Both the position numbers and the translations under genes were made by a program. A model generated the notes under the pieces. The model saw only the letters and a list, made by a program, of their open reading frames with translations. It made no database searches and was not told the DNA's origin. This document shows, one piece after another, positions 8,602 to 22,753 of a stretch of 64,000 nt of DNA. Within the stretch, counting starts at the first letter, position 1. Every line of letters starts with the position of its first letter. The DNA comes from Nocardioides salarius (GTDB taxonomy: Bacteria > Actinomycetota > Actinomycetes > Propionibacteriales > Nocardioidaceae): contig NZ_JAFBBZ010000001.1 in the NCBI RefSeq assembly GCF_016907435.1, positions 3,100,001 through 3,164,000 of the forward strand, read 5' to 3'.

Positions 8602-9771
8602 TCAGAGGGGGCGGACCAGCAGGGCGGTGCCGGCCCCGGCCACCCGGGTCAGCACGATCGTGGCCTCGGCGTCGCCGGAGAGGGCCAGGCGCTTGCGCAG
8701 CTCCTCGGGCACCACGTCGACGCCGCGCTTCTTGATGGTCAGCCGGCCCACGCCACGCTCGCGCAGGGCGGCGCGCAGCGCCTTCTCGCGGTAGGGCAGC
8801 TCCTCGAGCACCTCGTAGCCGCGGGCGAACGGGGTGGGGGTGGCCGTGTCGTCCGCGTCGGTGGTGACGTAGGCGATGTGCTCGTCGACCAGCCCGCCGT
8901 CGCAGGCCGCGGCCACGGCGGTCACCAGGCCGGCCCGGATCACCGCCGCGTCGGGCTCGTAGAGGAAGCGGCCCACCGGTCGTACGCCGGCGCCCGGGTC
9001 GTCCTCGTCGGTGAGGGTGGCCAGCCCGCCGTCGCCGATGACGGTGGCGCGCCGGCGGGTCGTGGCCAGGCGGCCCGACCACAGGGCGGCCTCCTTGACC
9101 TCGCCGTGGTCGCTGACCCACTCGGCCTCGACGCCCTCGGGCACCAGGTCGTGGGGGATGCCCGGCGCGACCTTGACGCAGGAGTCGCGGGCCAGCAGGG
9201 ACTCGACGAACGACCACGGGGGAGTCCAGTCGTCGACGTCGAAGCTGCGACCGCGCGCCGAGCGGCGCGCGGGGTCGGCGTACGCGACGTCGAAGGGGGA
9301 GGTGTCGATCGTGGTCGCGTCGACGACGCTGACGACGCCGTCGAGGTCGAGCGCCGCGAGGTTGGCGCCGGCGACAGCGACCCGCACCGGGTCGAGGTCG
9401 ACCCCGACGCTGACGATGCCGGTCTCGGCCGCGGCGAGCAGGTCGCCGCCGATGCCGCAGCCGAGGTCGACCAGGCTCAGGGCGTCGAAGGCCCGCAGCC
9501 GCGCCGCGCGGTGGCGGGCGACGGCCAGGCGGGTGGCCTGCTCGAGCCCGTCGGGGGTGAAGTAGAGCCGCGCGGCCAGGTCGCCGAACTTGGCGACCGC
9601 CCGACGCCGCAGCCCGGCCTGGGTCAGCGCGGCGGCCGCGTGCTCGGCGTCGGCGTGGCGGCGCAGGGCCGTCTGGGCGCGTAGCGGGTCGCCCGGGTCG
9701 AGCTCCTCGGCGCGGGCCAGGAGCGCCTGGCCGTCGTCGGTGAGCAGCCACCGGAAGGCGTCGAGGTCCAT
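8602..9771 (-). CDS. Class I SAM-dependent methyltransferase with THUMP-like C-terminal domain
   Basis: A 389-residue predicted methyltransferase. The N-terminal helical part (1-95) precedes the SAM-binding core: [16 protein letters not shown] (motif I), [16 protein letters not shown] (motif II) and [10 protein letters not shown], a DPPY-type catalytic motif. The C-terminal region (about 310-389; [29 protein letters not shown]) matches the THUMP-like tail of an actinobacterial family usually annotated as class I methyltransferases. The substrate is probably RNA or another nucleic acid, judged from the DPA motif and THUMP-like tail. Divergent from groES; a CAGGAT box 6 nt before the ATG suggests a leaderless mRNA. 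Confidence 0.85.
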   Translation of the reverse strand: MDLDAFRWLLTDDGQALLARAEELDPGDPLRAQTALRRHADAEHAAAALTQAGLRRRAVAKFGDLAARLYFTPDGLEQATRLAVARHRAARLRAFDALSLVDLGCGIGGDLLAAAETGIVSVGVDLDPVRVAVAGANLAALDLDGVVSVVDATTIDTSPFDVAYADPARRSARGRSFDVDDWTPPWSFVESLLARDSCVKVAPGIPHDLVPEGVEAEWVSDHGEVKEAALWSGRLATTRRRATVIGDGGLATLTDEDDPGAGVRPVGRFLYEPDAAVIRAGLVTAVAAACDGGLVDEHIAYVTTDADDTATPTPFARGYEVLEELPYREKALRAALRERGVGRLTIKKRGVDVVPEELRKRLALSGDAEATIVLTRVAGAGTALLVRPL

Positions 9772-9799
9772 CGGGCGATCCTGTCACCGCCCTCCCGCT

Positions 9800-9826
9800 C
9801 TGGCACTCCTCGAGGGGGAGTGCTAG
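9800..9826. promoter_or_regulatory. CIRCE element, HrcA operator of groESL
   Basis: CTGGCACTC (9800-9808), a 9-nt spacer, then GAGTGCTAG (9818-9826): the canonical 9-9-9 CIRCE dyad bound by the heat-shock repressor HrcA. It lies about 140 bp upstream of groES, in the promoter region. HrcA itself is not encoded here. Confidence 0.93.
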
Positions 9827-9834
9827 TTTTTGGA

Positions 9835-9861
9835 CTGGCACTCTCCCCGTGAGTGTGCCAG
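9835..9861. promoter_or_regulatory. Second CIRCE-like dyad upstream of groES
   Basis: CTGGCAC (9835-9841) and GTGCCAG (9855-9861) form a perfect 7-bp dyad just after the canonical CIRCE. It contains GGCACTC and GAGTGTGCC halves but with a shorter 7-nt centre. It may be a second, weaker HrcA site or a leader hairpin. Confidence 0.6.
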
Positions 9862-9968
9862 CGCTCACCAGGTCGGCGCGACCCCCGCGACGGCGTGCCA
9901 GGGCCTGCGAGCACCCCTTTACGTTTTCCACCAGCCAACGTGTGCAAGAAAGTGGAGGTCGATCCAAC

Positions 9969-10265
9969 GTGTCGATCAACATCAAGCCCCTCGAGGACCG
10001 CATCGTCGTGAAGACGCTCGAGGCGGAGCAGACCACCGCCTCGGGTCTCGTCATCCCCGACACGGCCAAGGAGAAGCCCCAGGAGGGCGAGGTCGTGGCC
10101 GTGGGCCCGGGCCGCTTCAACGAGGACGGCGACGAGCGCGTCCCGATGGACATCTCCGTGGGCGACAAGGTCATCTACAGCAAGTACGGCGGCACCGAGG
10201 TCAAGTACGGCGGCGAGGAGCTGCTGATCCTCTCGGCGCGCGACGTCCTCGCGATCGTCAACTGA
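9969..10265 (+). CDS. groES: Co-chaperonin GroES
   Basis: A 98-residue co-chaperonin that caps the GroEL cavity. It opens [20 protein letters not shown], has the mobile loop ([20 protein letters not shown]-type segment, about 20-38) that binds GroEL, and ends [18 protein letters not shown]. Length is typical. GTG 9969 follows GGAGG by about 11 nt and matches the family N-terminus. Transcribed from the CIRCE-controlled promoter, with groEL 102 bp downstream and a long hairpin in the gap. Confidence 0.97.
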   Translation: MSINIKPLEDRIVVKTLEAEQTTASGLVIPDTAKEKPQEGEVVAVGPGRFNEDGDERVPMDISVGDKVIYSKYGGTEVKYGGEELLILSARDVLAIVN

Positions 10266-10271
10266 TCCACC

Positions 10272-10329
10272 GGCCCGGGCGTCATGCCGACCGGTCGCCC
10301 TGCGACCCGCGTCGCATGGCGCCCGGGCC
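10272..10329 (+). repeat. Intercistronic long-armed hairpin between groES and groEL
   Basis: Arms 10272-10287 and 10314-10329 (GGCCCGGGCGTCATGC and its complement with one G-U pair) enclose a 26-nt loop. GTTTCATCTC follows. It would form in the groES-groEL mRNA and could partly terminate transcription or stabilise the upstream groES segment. Same plan as the hairpins at 8517, 12101, 32866, 41821 and 61620. Confidence 0.7.
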
Positions 10330-10352
10330 CGTTTCATCTCCCACACCACTGA

Positions 10353-11990
<1,638 letters not shown>

Positions 11991-12044
11991 TCAGGCACTG
12001 ATCACGCACTGATCCACCCCGCGGCGCAGCACGCGCCGCACCGC

Positions 12045-12082
12045 ACGACGGCCCGTCCGGGGAGACCCGGGCGGGCCGTCGT
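12045..12082 (+). terminator. groESL terminator hairpin
   Basis: Arms 12045-12061 and 12066-12082 pair over 17 bp (one G-U) with a GAGA tetraloop, 55 bp after the groEL stop. It is GC-only with no U-tract, as is common in actinobacteria. Confidence 0.75.
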
Positions 12083-12100
12083 CGTCCCGGTGACCGCCCA

Positions 12101-12148
12101 GGACGTCATACGGGCAGGACGTCCGCTCGTGCCAGACGTATGACGTCC
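12101..12148. repeat. Long-armed hairpin (12-bp perfect arms, 24-nt loop)
   Basis: GGACGTCATACG (12101-12112) and its exact complement (12137-12148). The loop contains the further palindrome GGACGTCC. It lies between convergent groEL and the glycosyltransferase gene, just after the ordinary groEL terminator, so it is not needed for groEL termination. It may serve the opposite strand or be a repeat-type element. Confidence 0.65.
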
Positions 12149-12162
12149 CGCGGCGCCGGGGC

Positions 12163-16253
<4,091 letters not shown>

Positions 16254-16273
16254 TCGCGGGGGAGGAGTCGGGC

Positions 16274-17182
16274 ATGGGAGCCGGGCACGACCACGGGGCG
16301 GGGGCGAACCGCGCCCGGCTGGGCACCGCCCTGGCGCTGACCGGCGTGGTCGTCGTCGCCCAGGCGGTCGGTGCGGTCGTCACCGGCAGCCTGGCGCTGC
16401 TGGTCGACACCGCCCACATGCTCACCGACACCGTCGGGCTGGGCATGGCCCTGGTGGCCAGCGTGCTGATGACCCGGCCGGCCACCGACCGGCACACCTG
16501 GGGGCTGCGGCGCGCCGAGGTGATCGCCGCCCTGGCCCAGGCCACGCTGCTGCTGGCGGTGGGCGGCTTCGCGCTCGTCGAGGGCGTACGCCGCCTGGTC
16601 ACCCCCGCCGACGTGCCGTCGACGTCGCTGCTGGTCTTCGGCGTGGTCGGCCTGGTGGCCAACCTCGTCGCGCTGGCGGTGCTGACCGGGGGCCGCCGCT
16701 CGAACCTCAACATGCGCGCGGCCTACCTCGAGGTCGCCAACGACGCGCTGGGCTCGGTGGCGGTGATCGTGAGCGCGGTGCTGATCGCCGCGTTCGGGTG
16801 GGTGCGCGCCGACAGCGTCGCGGGCCTGCTGATCGCGCTGCTGATCCTGCCGCGCACCCTGCTGCTGCTGCGCGACAGCACCCGGGTGCTGCTCGAGTCG
16901 GTGCCGCCGGGGCTCGACCTGGCCGACGTGCGCCGCCACATCCTCGAGGTGCGCCACGTAGTCGACGTGCACGACCTGCACGTCACCCGGGTCTCCTCCG
17001 ACCTCCCGGTGCTGACCGCCCACGTGACCATGCAGCGGGCCTGCTTCGAGTCGGGACACTCGGGCGAGGTGCTGCGCGAGCTGCAGGAGTGCGTGGCCGA
17101 GCACTTCGACGTCGCCATCGAGCACTCCACCTTCCAGATCGAGCCCGAGGGCCACGCCGGCACCGAGCACGCCCACCACTGA
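16274..17182 (+). CDS. Cation diffusion facilitator family metal exporter
   Basis: A 302-residue CDF-type transporter that exports divalent metal (zinc, cobalt or similar) in exchange for protons. N-terminal His-containing MGAGHDHGAG, then six membrane helices. The metal site signatures are SLALLVDTAHMLTDTVGLGM (helix 2, HxxxD) and LEVANDALGSVAVIVSAV (helix 5). A cytoplasmic C-terminal domain (about 215-302) ends in the His-rich EHAHH. ATG 16274 follows GGGGGAGGAG. It starts 20 bp after guaB and is probably co-transcribed. The HxxxD helix-2 motif fits zinc/cobalt exporters of the CzcD type; the metal is not proven. Confidence 0.9.
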   Translation: MGAGHDHGAGANRARLGTALALTGVVVVAQAVGAVVTGSLALLVDTAHMLTDTVGLGMALVASVLMTRPATDRHTWGLRRAEVIAALAQATLLLAVGGFALVEGVRRLVTPADVPSTSLLVFGVVGLVANLVALAVLTGGRRSNLNMRAAYLEVANDALGSVAVIVSAVLIAAFGWVRADSVAGLLIALLILPRTLLLLRDSTRVLLESVPPGLDLADVRRHILEVRHVVDVHDLHVTRVSSDLPVLTAHVTMQRACFESGHSGEVLRELQECVAEHFDVAIEHSTFQIEPEGHAGTEHAHH

Positions 17183-17204
17183 GCCGGCGGCGCGGGCCAG
17201 CGGT

Positions 17205-17210
17205 TAGCCT
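17205..17210 (+). promoter_or_regulatory. -10 box for leaderless guaB3 mRNA
   Basis: TAGCCT is followed by six bases and then GTG 17217, without a ribosome-binding site. Confidence 0.65.
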
Positions 17211-17216
17211 GGCCCC

Positions 17217-18323
17217 GTGAGCGAGATCGAGATCGGCCGCGCCAAGCGGGCCCGCCGGGCCTACTCCTTCGACGACGTCGCGATCGTGCCCTCCCGGCGC
17301 ACGCGCGACCCGGAGGAGGTCAGCACGCACTGGCAGATCGACGCCTACCGCTTCGACCTGCCGGTGATGGCCGCGCCCATGGACTCGGTGATGTCGCCGA
17401 GCACCGCGATCGCCTTCGGCCGCCACGGTGGCCTGGGCGTGCTCAACCTCGAGGGCCTGTGGACCCGCTACGAGGACCCCGAGCCGCTGCTCGAGGAGGT
17501 CGCCGGGCTGACCGGCACCGAGGCGACGCGCCGGATGCAGGAGATCTACCTCGAGCCGGTCAAGGCCGAGCTGATCACCCAGCGCCTGCGCGAGGTCCGC
17601 GAGTCCGGCGTGACCGTCGCCGGGTCGCTCTCGCCGCAGCGCACCAAGGAGTTCGCCAAGACCGTCGTCGACGCCGGGGTCGACATGTTCGTCATCCGCG
17701 GCACCACCGTCTCGGCCGAGCACGTCTCCAGCCAGGCCGAGCCGCTGAACCTCAAGGAGTTCATCTACGAGCTCGACGTGCCCGTCATCGTCGGTGGCTG
17801 CGCGACCCACCAGGCCGCCCTGCACCTGATGCGCACCGGCGCCGCCGGCGTCCTCGTCGGCTTCGGCGGCGGCGCGGCCCACACCACCCGCACCGTGCTG
17901 GGCGTCGCGGTGCCGATGGCCTCCGCGGTCGCCGACGTCGCGGCCGCGCGCCGCGACTACCTCGACGAGTCGGGCGGGCGCTACGTGCACGTCATCGCCG
18001 ACGGCTCGATCGGCCGGTCCGGCGACATCGCCAAGGCGATCGCCTGCGGGGCCGACGCCGTGATGGTCGGCTCGCCCTTCGCCCGCGCCAGCGACGCCCC
18101 GGGGCGCGGCTTCCACTGGGGCACCGAGGCGCACCACGCCGAGCTGCCCCGCGGCCAGCGGGTGCAGTTCGAGACCGTCGGCACCTTCGAGGAGATCCTC
18201 TTCGGCCCCTCCCGGGTCGCCGACGGCACCATGAACCTCATCGGCGCGCTGCGTCGGTCGATGGCCACCACCGGCTACACCGACTGCAAGGAGTTCCAGC
18301 GCGTCGAGGTCGTCGTCGAGTAG
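17217..18323 (+). CDS. guaB3: GuaB3-family IMP dehydrogenase-like protein
   Basis: A 368-residue barrel of the IMPDH/GMP reductase superfamily without CBS domains, matching actinobacterial GuaB3. Shared features are RAYSFDDVAIVPSRRTRD (N-terminus), MAAPMDSVMS, and GGRYVHVIADGSIGRSGDI. Where GuaB has GPGSICTTR, this protein has GGGAAHTTR, so the catalytic cysteine is replaced by His222. It therefore cannot use the normal covalent thioimidate mechanism at that position, and ordinary IMPDH activity is doubtful. The role of GuaB3 in actinobacteria is unresolved; it may be regulatory or catalyse a related step. Leaderless start. Confidence 0.92.
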   Translation: MSEIEIGRAKRARRAYSFDDVAIVPSRRTRDPEEVSTHWQIDAYRFDLPVMAAPMDSVMSPSTAIAFGRHGGLGVLNLEGLWTRYEDPEPLLEEVAGLTGTEATRRMQEIYLEPVKAELITQRLREVRESGVTVAGSLSPQRTKEFAKTVVDAGVDMFVIRGTTVSAEHVSSQAEPLNLKEFIYELDVPVIVGGCATHQAALHLMRTGAAGVLVGFGGGAAHTTRTVLGVAVPMASAVADVAAARRDYLDESGGRYVHVIADGSIGRSGDIAKAIACGADAVMVGSPFARASDAPGRGFHWGTEAHHAELPRGQRVQFETVGTFEEILFGPSRVADGTMNLIGALRRSMATTGYTDCKEFQRVEVVVE

Positions 18324-18332
18324 GCCTGTGTG

Positions 18333-18360
18333 GTGAGCACACCGTGAGCACACCGTGAGC
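18333..18360 (+). repeat. 11-bp tandem repeat at the nitrilase start
   Basis: GTGAGCACACC occurs twice, then GTGAGC a third time (from 18333, 18344 and 18355). Each copy offers a GTG but in a different reading frame; only 18355 opens the nitrilase frame. Confidence 0.75.
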
Positions 18361-19185
18361 ATCGCGACCACCGCGCTGCGCGTCGCCGCCGGCCAGGCGG
18401 CGGCCGTGCCGGGCGACCTCGACGCCAACCTGCGCACCACCGCGCGCCTGGCCGCGCTGGCCGGCGACCAGGGGGTGCGGGTGCTGGTGCTGCCCGAGGC
18501 GTTCCTGACCGGCTACGACGCCGCCGTCTTCGCCGGCAGCCTGCCCGGGCCCGCCGACCTCACCGGCCCCCGGCTCGACCCGGTGCGCGAGCAGGTGCTG
18601 CGCACCGGTGTGACGGTGGTCGTCGGCACCGCGCTCGACCGCGGCTCCCGGCGCACCCTGTCGACCCTCGTGGTGCGGCCCGACGGGGCGGCCGGCGACG
18701 GGGTCGCTGCCCACCTGCCCTACGACAAGCAGCACGTCGACCAGCCCGAGCGGGAGTGGTTCGAGGCCGGCGACCACGGCGCCTCCATCGTCGTCGACGG
18801 CGTCGAGCTGGGCCTGTCCACCTGCTACGACGGCTGCTTCCCCGAGCACGCCCGGGCCGCCAGCGACGCCGGCGCGCTCGGCTACCTGTGCTCGGCGGCG
18901 TACTTCCCCGGCGGCGCCCACCGCCGCGACCTCTACTACGCCGCCCGCGCGCTCGACAACGGGTTCTACGTCGTCCTCTCCGGGCTCACCGGCAGCTGCG
19001 GGGCCAGCTCCTTCATCGGCGGCTCGGCCGTCTACGACCCCGAGGGCCACCCGCTGGCCCGGCTCGGCGAGGAGGAGGGCCTGGCCATCGCCGAGATCCA
19101 GCCCGAGCAGGTGACCGCGACCCGCGAGCGGCACCGGATGCACCACGAGCACCGCGACGACCTGGGGGACCGCGTGCGGGTCTGA
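18355..19185 (+). CDS. Nitrilase/carbon-nitrogen hydrolase family protein
   Basis: A 276-residue C-N hydrolase with the complete Glu-Lys-Cys triad: E48 (VLPEAF), K125 (PYDKQHV) and C157 (GLSTCYDGCFPE). Such enzymes hydrolyse amides or carbamoyl groups on small molecules. The sequence and length fit the amidohydrolase branches rather than true nitrilases. GTG 18355 is the third of three repeated GTGAGC units and the only one in frame; no good ribosome-binding site precedes it. It starts 31 bp after guaB3 and may share its transcript. Substrate unknown. Confidence 0.88.
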   Translation: MSIATTALRVAAGQAAAVPGDLDANLRTTARLAALAGDQGVRVLVLPEAFLTGYDAAVFAGSLPGPADLTGPRLDPVREQVLRTGVTVVVGTALDRGSRRTLSTLVVRPDGAAGDGVAAHLPYDKQHVDQPEREWFEAGDHGASIVVDGVELGLSTCYDGCFPEHARAASDAGALGYLCSAAYFPGGAHRRDLYYAARALDNGFYVVLSGLTGSCGASSFIGGSAVYDPEGHPLARLGEEEGLAIAEIQPEQVTATRERHRMHHEHRDDLGDRVRV

Positions 19186-19206
19186 CGCCCACCGGCGGCC
19201 AGGGGC

Positions 19207-19212
19207 TAGAGT
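19207..19212 (+). promoter_or_regulatory. -10 box for the alpha-amylase gene
   Basis: TAGAGT lies 40 bp before the chosen GTG. Transcription would start near 19219, leaving a leader that contains GGGAGG. Confidence 0.5.
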
Positions 19213-19252
19213 GAGCAGGCTCTGTGACCTTCACCACTCTCGGGAGGCGTCC

Positions 19253-22060
19253 GTGACCCGCTTGATCCCCGCCCTGACCAGCGCGCTCGCGCTGGGCCTG
19301 CTCACCGCCGGCGCCTCGCTGCCGAGCACCGCCGCCCCGGCCGTCGCCGGCGCTGCGACCGCTCCGGCGGTCCGCGCCGACCGGCCCGACCGGGCCACCG
19401 ACGTGGCCCGCCCGGCGCTGCGCACCGGCCTGACCGACCACAGCTTCTACTTCGTGATGGCCGACCGGTTCGCCAACGGCGAGAGCACCAACGACACCGG
19501 CGGCATCGAGGGCGGTCGTCTCGAGCACGGCTTCGACCCCACCGCCAAGGGCTTCTTCAACGGCGGCGACCTGGTCGGCCTGCGCGAGCAGCTCGACTAC
19601 ATCGAGGGCCTGGGCACCGACGCCATCTGGCTGACCCCGGTCTTCGAGAACAAGGCCGTCCAGCTCGAGGACGGACCCTCCGCGGGCTACCACGGCTACT
19701 GGATCACCGACTTCACGCGCATCGACCCCCACCTGGGCACCAACGCCGACCTGGCCGACCTGGTCGACGCCGCCCACGAGCGGGGCATGAAGGTCTTCTT
19801 CGACATCATCACCAACCACACCGCCGACGTCATCGGCTACGAGCAGGGTGCGCGCACGGCGTACGTGCCCAAGGACGTCGAGCCCTACCGCACCGCCGAC
19901 GGCGAGCCCTTCGACGACCGCGACCACGCCGGCGGCGACGACTTCCCCGAGCTCGACGCCCAGACCTCGTTCCCCTACACCCCGGTGCACGAGGAGGGCG
20001 AGGAGGACCTCAAGGTCCCGGCCTGGCTCAACGACCCGACGCTCTACCACAACCGCGGCAACACCACCTTCACCGGCGAGGACAGCCAGTACGGCGACTT
20101 CTTCGGCCTCGACGACCTCTTCACCGAGCACCCCACCGTGCGGGAGGGGATGATCGACATCTACCGCACCTGGGTCGACGAGCTCGGCATCGACGGGTTC
20201 CGCATCGACACGATGAAGCACGTCGACGACCCGTTCTGGCAGTCGTTCGGGCCCGGCCTGCTCGACTACGCCCGCAGCCACGGCAAGCCCGACTTCTTCA
20301 TGTTCGGCGAGGTCGCGCTCGACGGCGCCGACGCCGCCGCCAAGGCCTTCACCTCCGGCTACACGACCCGCGCCGGCATGCAGTCGGTGCTCGACTTCCC
20401 CTTCCAGTGGGCCGCGCGCGACTTCGCCTCGCGCGGCACCAGCGCCGCCGACCTGGCCCGGTTCTTCGTCGACGACGACTTCTACACCGACGCCGACTCC
20501 AACGCCTACGCGCTGCCCACCTTCCTCGGCAACCACGACATGGGCCGCTTCGGGCACTTCGTCGGCGCCGACAACCCCGGGGCCGACGAGGCCGAGCTGC
20601 TGCGCCGCGACCGCCTGGGCCACGAGCTGATGTTCTTCTCGCGCGGCAACCCGGTCGTCTACTACGGCGACGAGCAGGGCTTCACCGGCACCGGCGGCGA
20701 CCAGCTGGCCCGCCAGACGATGTTCGCCAGCCAGGTGCCGGAGTACGCCGACGACACCCAGCTCGGCACCGACGCGAAGACCCCGGCCACCGACAGCCTC
20801 GACCCGACGCACCCGCTCTACCGCCGCATCGCCCGCCTCGACCGGCTCACCGAGCGCCACCCGACGCTGCGCGACGGCGCCCACCAGGTGCGGCTGGGCC
20901 AGGACGGGCCCGGCGTCGCCGCCTTCTCGCGCCTCGACCGCGACCAGCAGCGCGAGTACGTCGTGCTGCTCAACAACGCGAGCACCGCACGCTCGGCGAA
21001 GGTCTCCACCTGGGTCCGCAAGGGCGCCTTCCGCAAGGTCTACGGCCCGGGGGAGCAGCGGGTGCGCACCAACGGCTCCGGCGCGGTGCGCGTGCGGGTG
21101 CCCGCCCTGTCCACGGTGGTGTACGCCGCCACCGAGCGGCTGGCGGCCTCGCGCCGGGCCCCGGCGATCACGCTGCGCACCCCGCGGCCCAGCGCCGTCG
21201 ATCGCGGCCGGATGCTGGTGGGCGCACGGGTGGCCGGCCGCTCCTTCGCCGAGGTGACCTTCCAGGCCCGGGTCGGTGGCGGCGCCTGGCAGAGCATCGG
21301 CACCGACGACTCGGCGCCCTACCGGGTCTTCCACGACACCAGCGCGCTGGCGACCGGCACCCCGGTGCACTACCGCGCCGCCGTCCTCGACAACGCCGGC
21401 CACGCCCGGCTGGCGAAGGCGCGCGGCACCCAGGTCGCCGCCCCGGCCATCACGCTGAGCACCTCCGGCTCCGACGGCACGGTCAGCAGCATCGACCCGG
21501 TCACCGTCAGCGCCGAGGTCCAGCCCGAGCGGCCCACCCAGTCGGTGCGCTTCGAGCGCCGGGTCGGGCCCGACGGGGCCTGGGAGGTGCTCGGCACCGA
21601 CACGTCCTCGCCGGCCTACCGGGCCACCGACGACATCGAGGGGCTCGAGCTCGGCACCGAGGTCACCTACCGCGCGGTCCTGCTCGAGCCGGGCGCCGAG
21701 CCGGTGACCAGCGACGAGGTCACGGTGCGCACCGCCGCCCCGCAGCCGGCCCGCGACAGCGTCACGCTCGCCGGCAGCCTGCAGGACGAGCTCGGCTGCC
21801 CGGCCGACTGGCAGCCCGACTGCGCGGCCACCCACCTGGCCTTCGACGCGACCGACGGCCGCTGGCACGCGACCTTCACGCTGCCCGAGGGCAGCTACGA
21901 GTGGAAGGTCGCCGTCGACGACTCGTGGGACGAGAACTACGGCGCCGGCGGGGCCGCCGGGGGAGACAACCTGGTGCTGGACGTGCCGGCCGGCGGTGCG
22001 GCGTACACCTTCACCTGGGACCAGGTCACCCACGTGCCCTCGGTGTCACCTGCGCAGTAG
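19253..22060 (+). CDS. Secreted alpha-amylase (GH13) with C-terminal Ig-like and X25-type domains
   Basis: A 935-residue secreted glycoside hydrolase that cleaves alpha-1,4-glucans. Signal peptide 1 to about 30 (TRLIPALTSALALGLLTAGA). GH13 barrel about 55-560: FYFVMADRFANGE, GTDAIWLTPVFENK, FFDIITNHTADVIG, GFRIDTMKH (nucleophile D319), FMFGEVALDG (acid/base E353), LGNHDMGRF (D429). After the all-beta domain come two Ig-like modules (about 640-830). A final domain (SVTLAGSLQDELGCPADW to SWDENYGAGG) is like the X25 module of actinobacterial pullulanases. GTG 19253 has GGGAGG 8 nt upstream; an earlier in-frame GTG at 19211 sits upstream of the predicted transcription start. It may be an amylase or neopullulanase-type enzyme. 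Confidence 0.93.
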   Translation: MTRLIPALTSALALGLLTAGASLPSTAAPAVAGAATAPAVRADRPDRATDVARPALRTGLTDHSFYFVMADRFANGESTNDTGGIEGGRLEHGFDPTAKGFFNGGDLVGLREQLDYIEGLGTDAIWLTPVFENKAVQLEDGPSAGYHGYWITDFTRIDPHLGTNADLADLVDAAHERGMKVFFDIITNHTADVIGYEQGARTAYVPKDVEPYRTADGEPFDDRDHAGGDDFPELDAQTSFPYTPVHEEGEEDLKVPAWLNDPTLYHNRGNTTFTGEDSQYGDFFGLDDLFTEHPTVREGMIDIYRTWVDELGIDGFRIDTMKHVDDPFWQSFGPGLLDYARSHGKPDFFMFGEVALDGADAAAKAFTSGYTTRAGMQSVLDFPFQWAARDFASRGTSAADLARFFVDDDFYTDADSNAYALPTFLGNHDMGRFGHFVGADNPGADEAELLRRDRLGHELMFFSRGNPVVYYGDEQGFTGTGGDQLARQTMFASQVPEYADDTQLGTDAKTPATDSLDPTHPLYRRIARLDRLTERHPTLRDGAHQVRLGQDGPGVAAFSRLDRDQQREYVVLLNNASTARSAKVSTWVRKGAFRKVYGPGEQRVRTNGSGAVRVRVPALSTVVYAATERLAASRRAPAITLRTPRPSAVDRGRMLVGARVAGRSFAEVTFQARVGGGAWQSIGTDDSAPYRVFHDTSALATGTPVHYRAAVLDNAGHARLAKARGTQVAAPAITLSTSGSDGTVSSIDPVTVSAEVQPERPTQSVRFERRVGPDGAWEVLGTDTSSPAYRATDDIEGLELGTEVTYRAVLLEPGAEPVTSDEVTVRTAAPQPARDSVTLAGSLQDELGCPADWQPDCAATHLAFDATDGRWHATFTLPEGSYEWKVAVDDSWDENYGAGGAAGGDNLVLDVPAGGAAYTFTWDQVTHVPSVSPAQ

Positions 22061-22087
22061 CCGGCTCCCTCTGGGAGGATGCCGCGC

Positions 22088-22552
22088 GTGAGCGAGGACG
22101 TGCCCGATGTCGTGGTCATCCACACCGACGGGGCGTGCGTGCCCAACCCGGGGCCCGGCGGGTGGGGCGCCCTGCTGCGCCAGGGCTCCCACGAGCTCGA
22201 GCTCTGCGGGGGCGAGGCCGGCTCCACGACCAACAACCGGATGGAGCTGACGGCGCCGATCATGGCGTTGACGGCCCTCAAGCGACCGGTGCGCGTCGAG
22301 CTCTACACCGACAGCACCTACGTGCGCTCGGGGATCACCACCTGGGTGGCGGGCTGGATGCGCAACGGCTGGCGCACCTCGGCCAAGCAGCCGGTCAAGA
22401 ACGTCGACCTGTGGCAGCAGCTGCACGCGGCCTGCGAGCGCCACGACGTGCACTGGCACTGGGTCAAGGGCCACGCCGGCGACGAGGGCAACGAGCGGGC
22501 CGACCGGCTGGCGGCGCGCGGGCTGGCCGAGGCGGTCGCGGGCGCGCGTTGA
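22088..22552 (+). CDS. rnhA: Ribonuclease HI
   Basis: A 154-residue RNase HI that degrades the RNA strand of RNA-DNA hybrids. The four acidic residues of the metal site are D14 ([16 protein letters not shown]), E53 (TNNRMELTA), D75 (LYTDSTYV) and D139 (GNERADRLA). The His of [10 protein letters not shown] is also present. The start is GTG 22088, because GGGAGG at 22073-22078 is spaced 9 nt from it; ATG 22079, directly abutting the same ribosome-binding site, is unlikely. A strong terminator begins at the stop codon. Confidence 0.95.
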   Translation: MSEDVPDVVVIHTDGACVPNPGPGGWGALLRQGSHELELCGGEAGSTTNNRMELTAPIMALTALKRPVRVELYTDSTYVRSGITTWVAGWMRNGWRTSAKQPVKNVDLWQQLHAACERHDVHWHWVKGHAGDEGNERADRLAARGLAEAVAGAR

Positions 22553-22585
22553 ACCGCCCCCGGTGAGCTCGTCACCGGGGGCGGT
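22553..22585 (+). terminator. rnhA terminator
   Basis: Perfect 14-bp arms (ACCGCCCCCGGTGA and complement) with a 5-nt loop, starting one base after the rnhA stop codon. Confidence 0.85.
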
Positions 22586-22615
22586 CCATTGCCCTGGAGG
22601 CCGTTGGGCGGGGGC

Positions 22616-22753
22616 CTAGGCCACCAGCTGCACGAGCAACCCCGCGCTGATGGTCGCGCCGGTCACCAGGCACGTCACGACGAGCAAGCCCGACGCGACG
22701 TCGTCCTCCACGCACCGTGCCAGGTGCGCGCGGGCGGTGTGGAACCGGTGCAT
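22616..22753 (-). CDS. Small membrane protein (45 aa) coupled to a secreted protein
   Basis: A 45-residue protein, MHRFHTARAHLARCVEDDVA followed by one hydrophobic helix (GLLVVTCLVTGATISAGLLVQ). It starts at ATG 22753, whose first base is shared with the TGA of the preceding secreted-protein gene, so translation is probably re-initiated there. The basic/polar N-terminus followed by a single helix suggests a tail-anchored membrane peptide. Not recognised. The overlap, codon bias and good start support reality, but its shortness keeps confidence moderate. Confidence 0.5.
   Translation of the reverse strand: MHRFHTARAHLARCVEDDVASGLLVVTCLVTGATISAGLLVQLVA

Noticed and set aside
7799-10174. A 791-codon minus-strand frame through the methyltransferase and groES regions
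   Set aside because: It is out of frame with the well-supported methyltransferase and antisense to groES and the CIRCE promoter.
19013-22033. A 1006-codon open frame on the minus strand opposite the alpha-amylase gene
   Set aside because: It is the mirror of high-GC codon bias in a real gene; its translation is low-complexity Gly/Val/Arg-rich with no motif or start signal.
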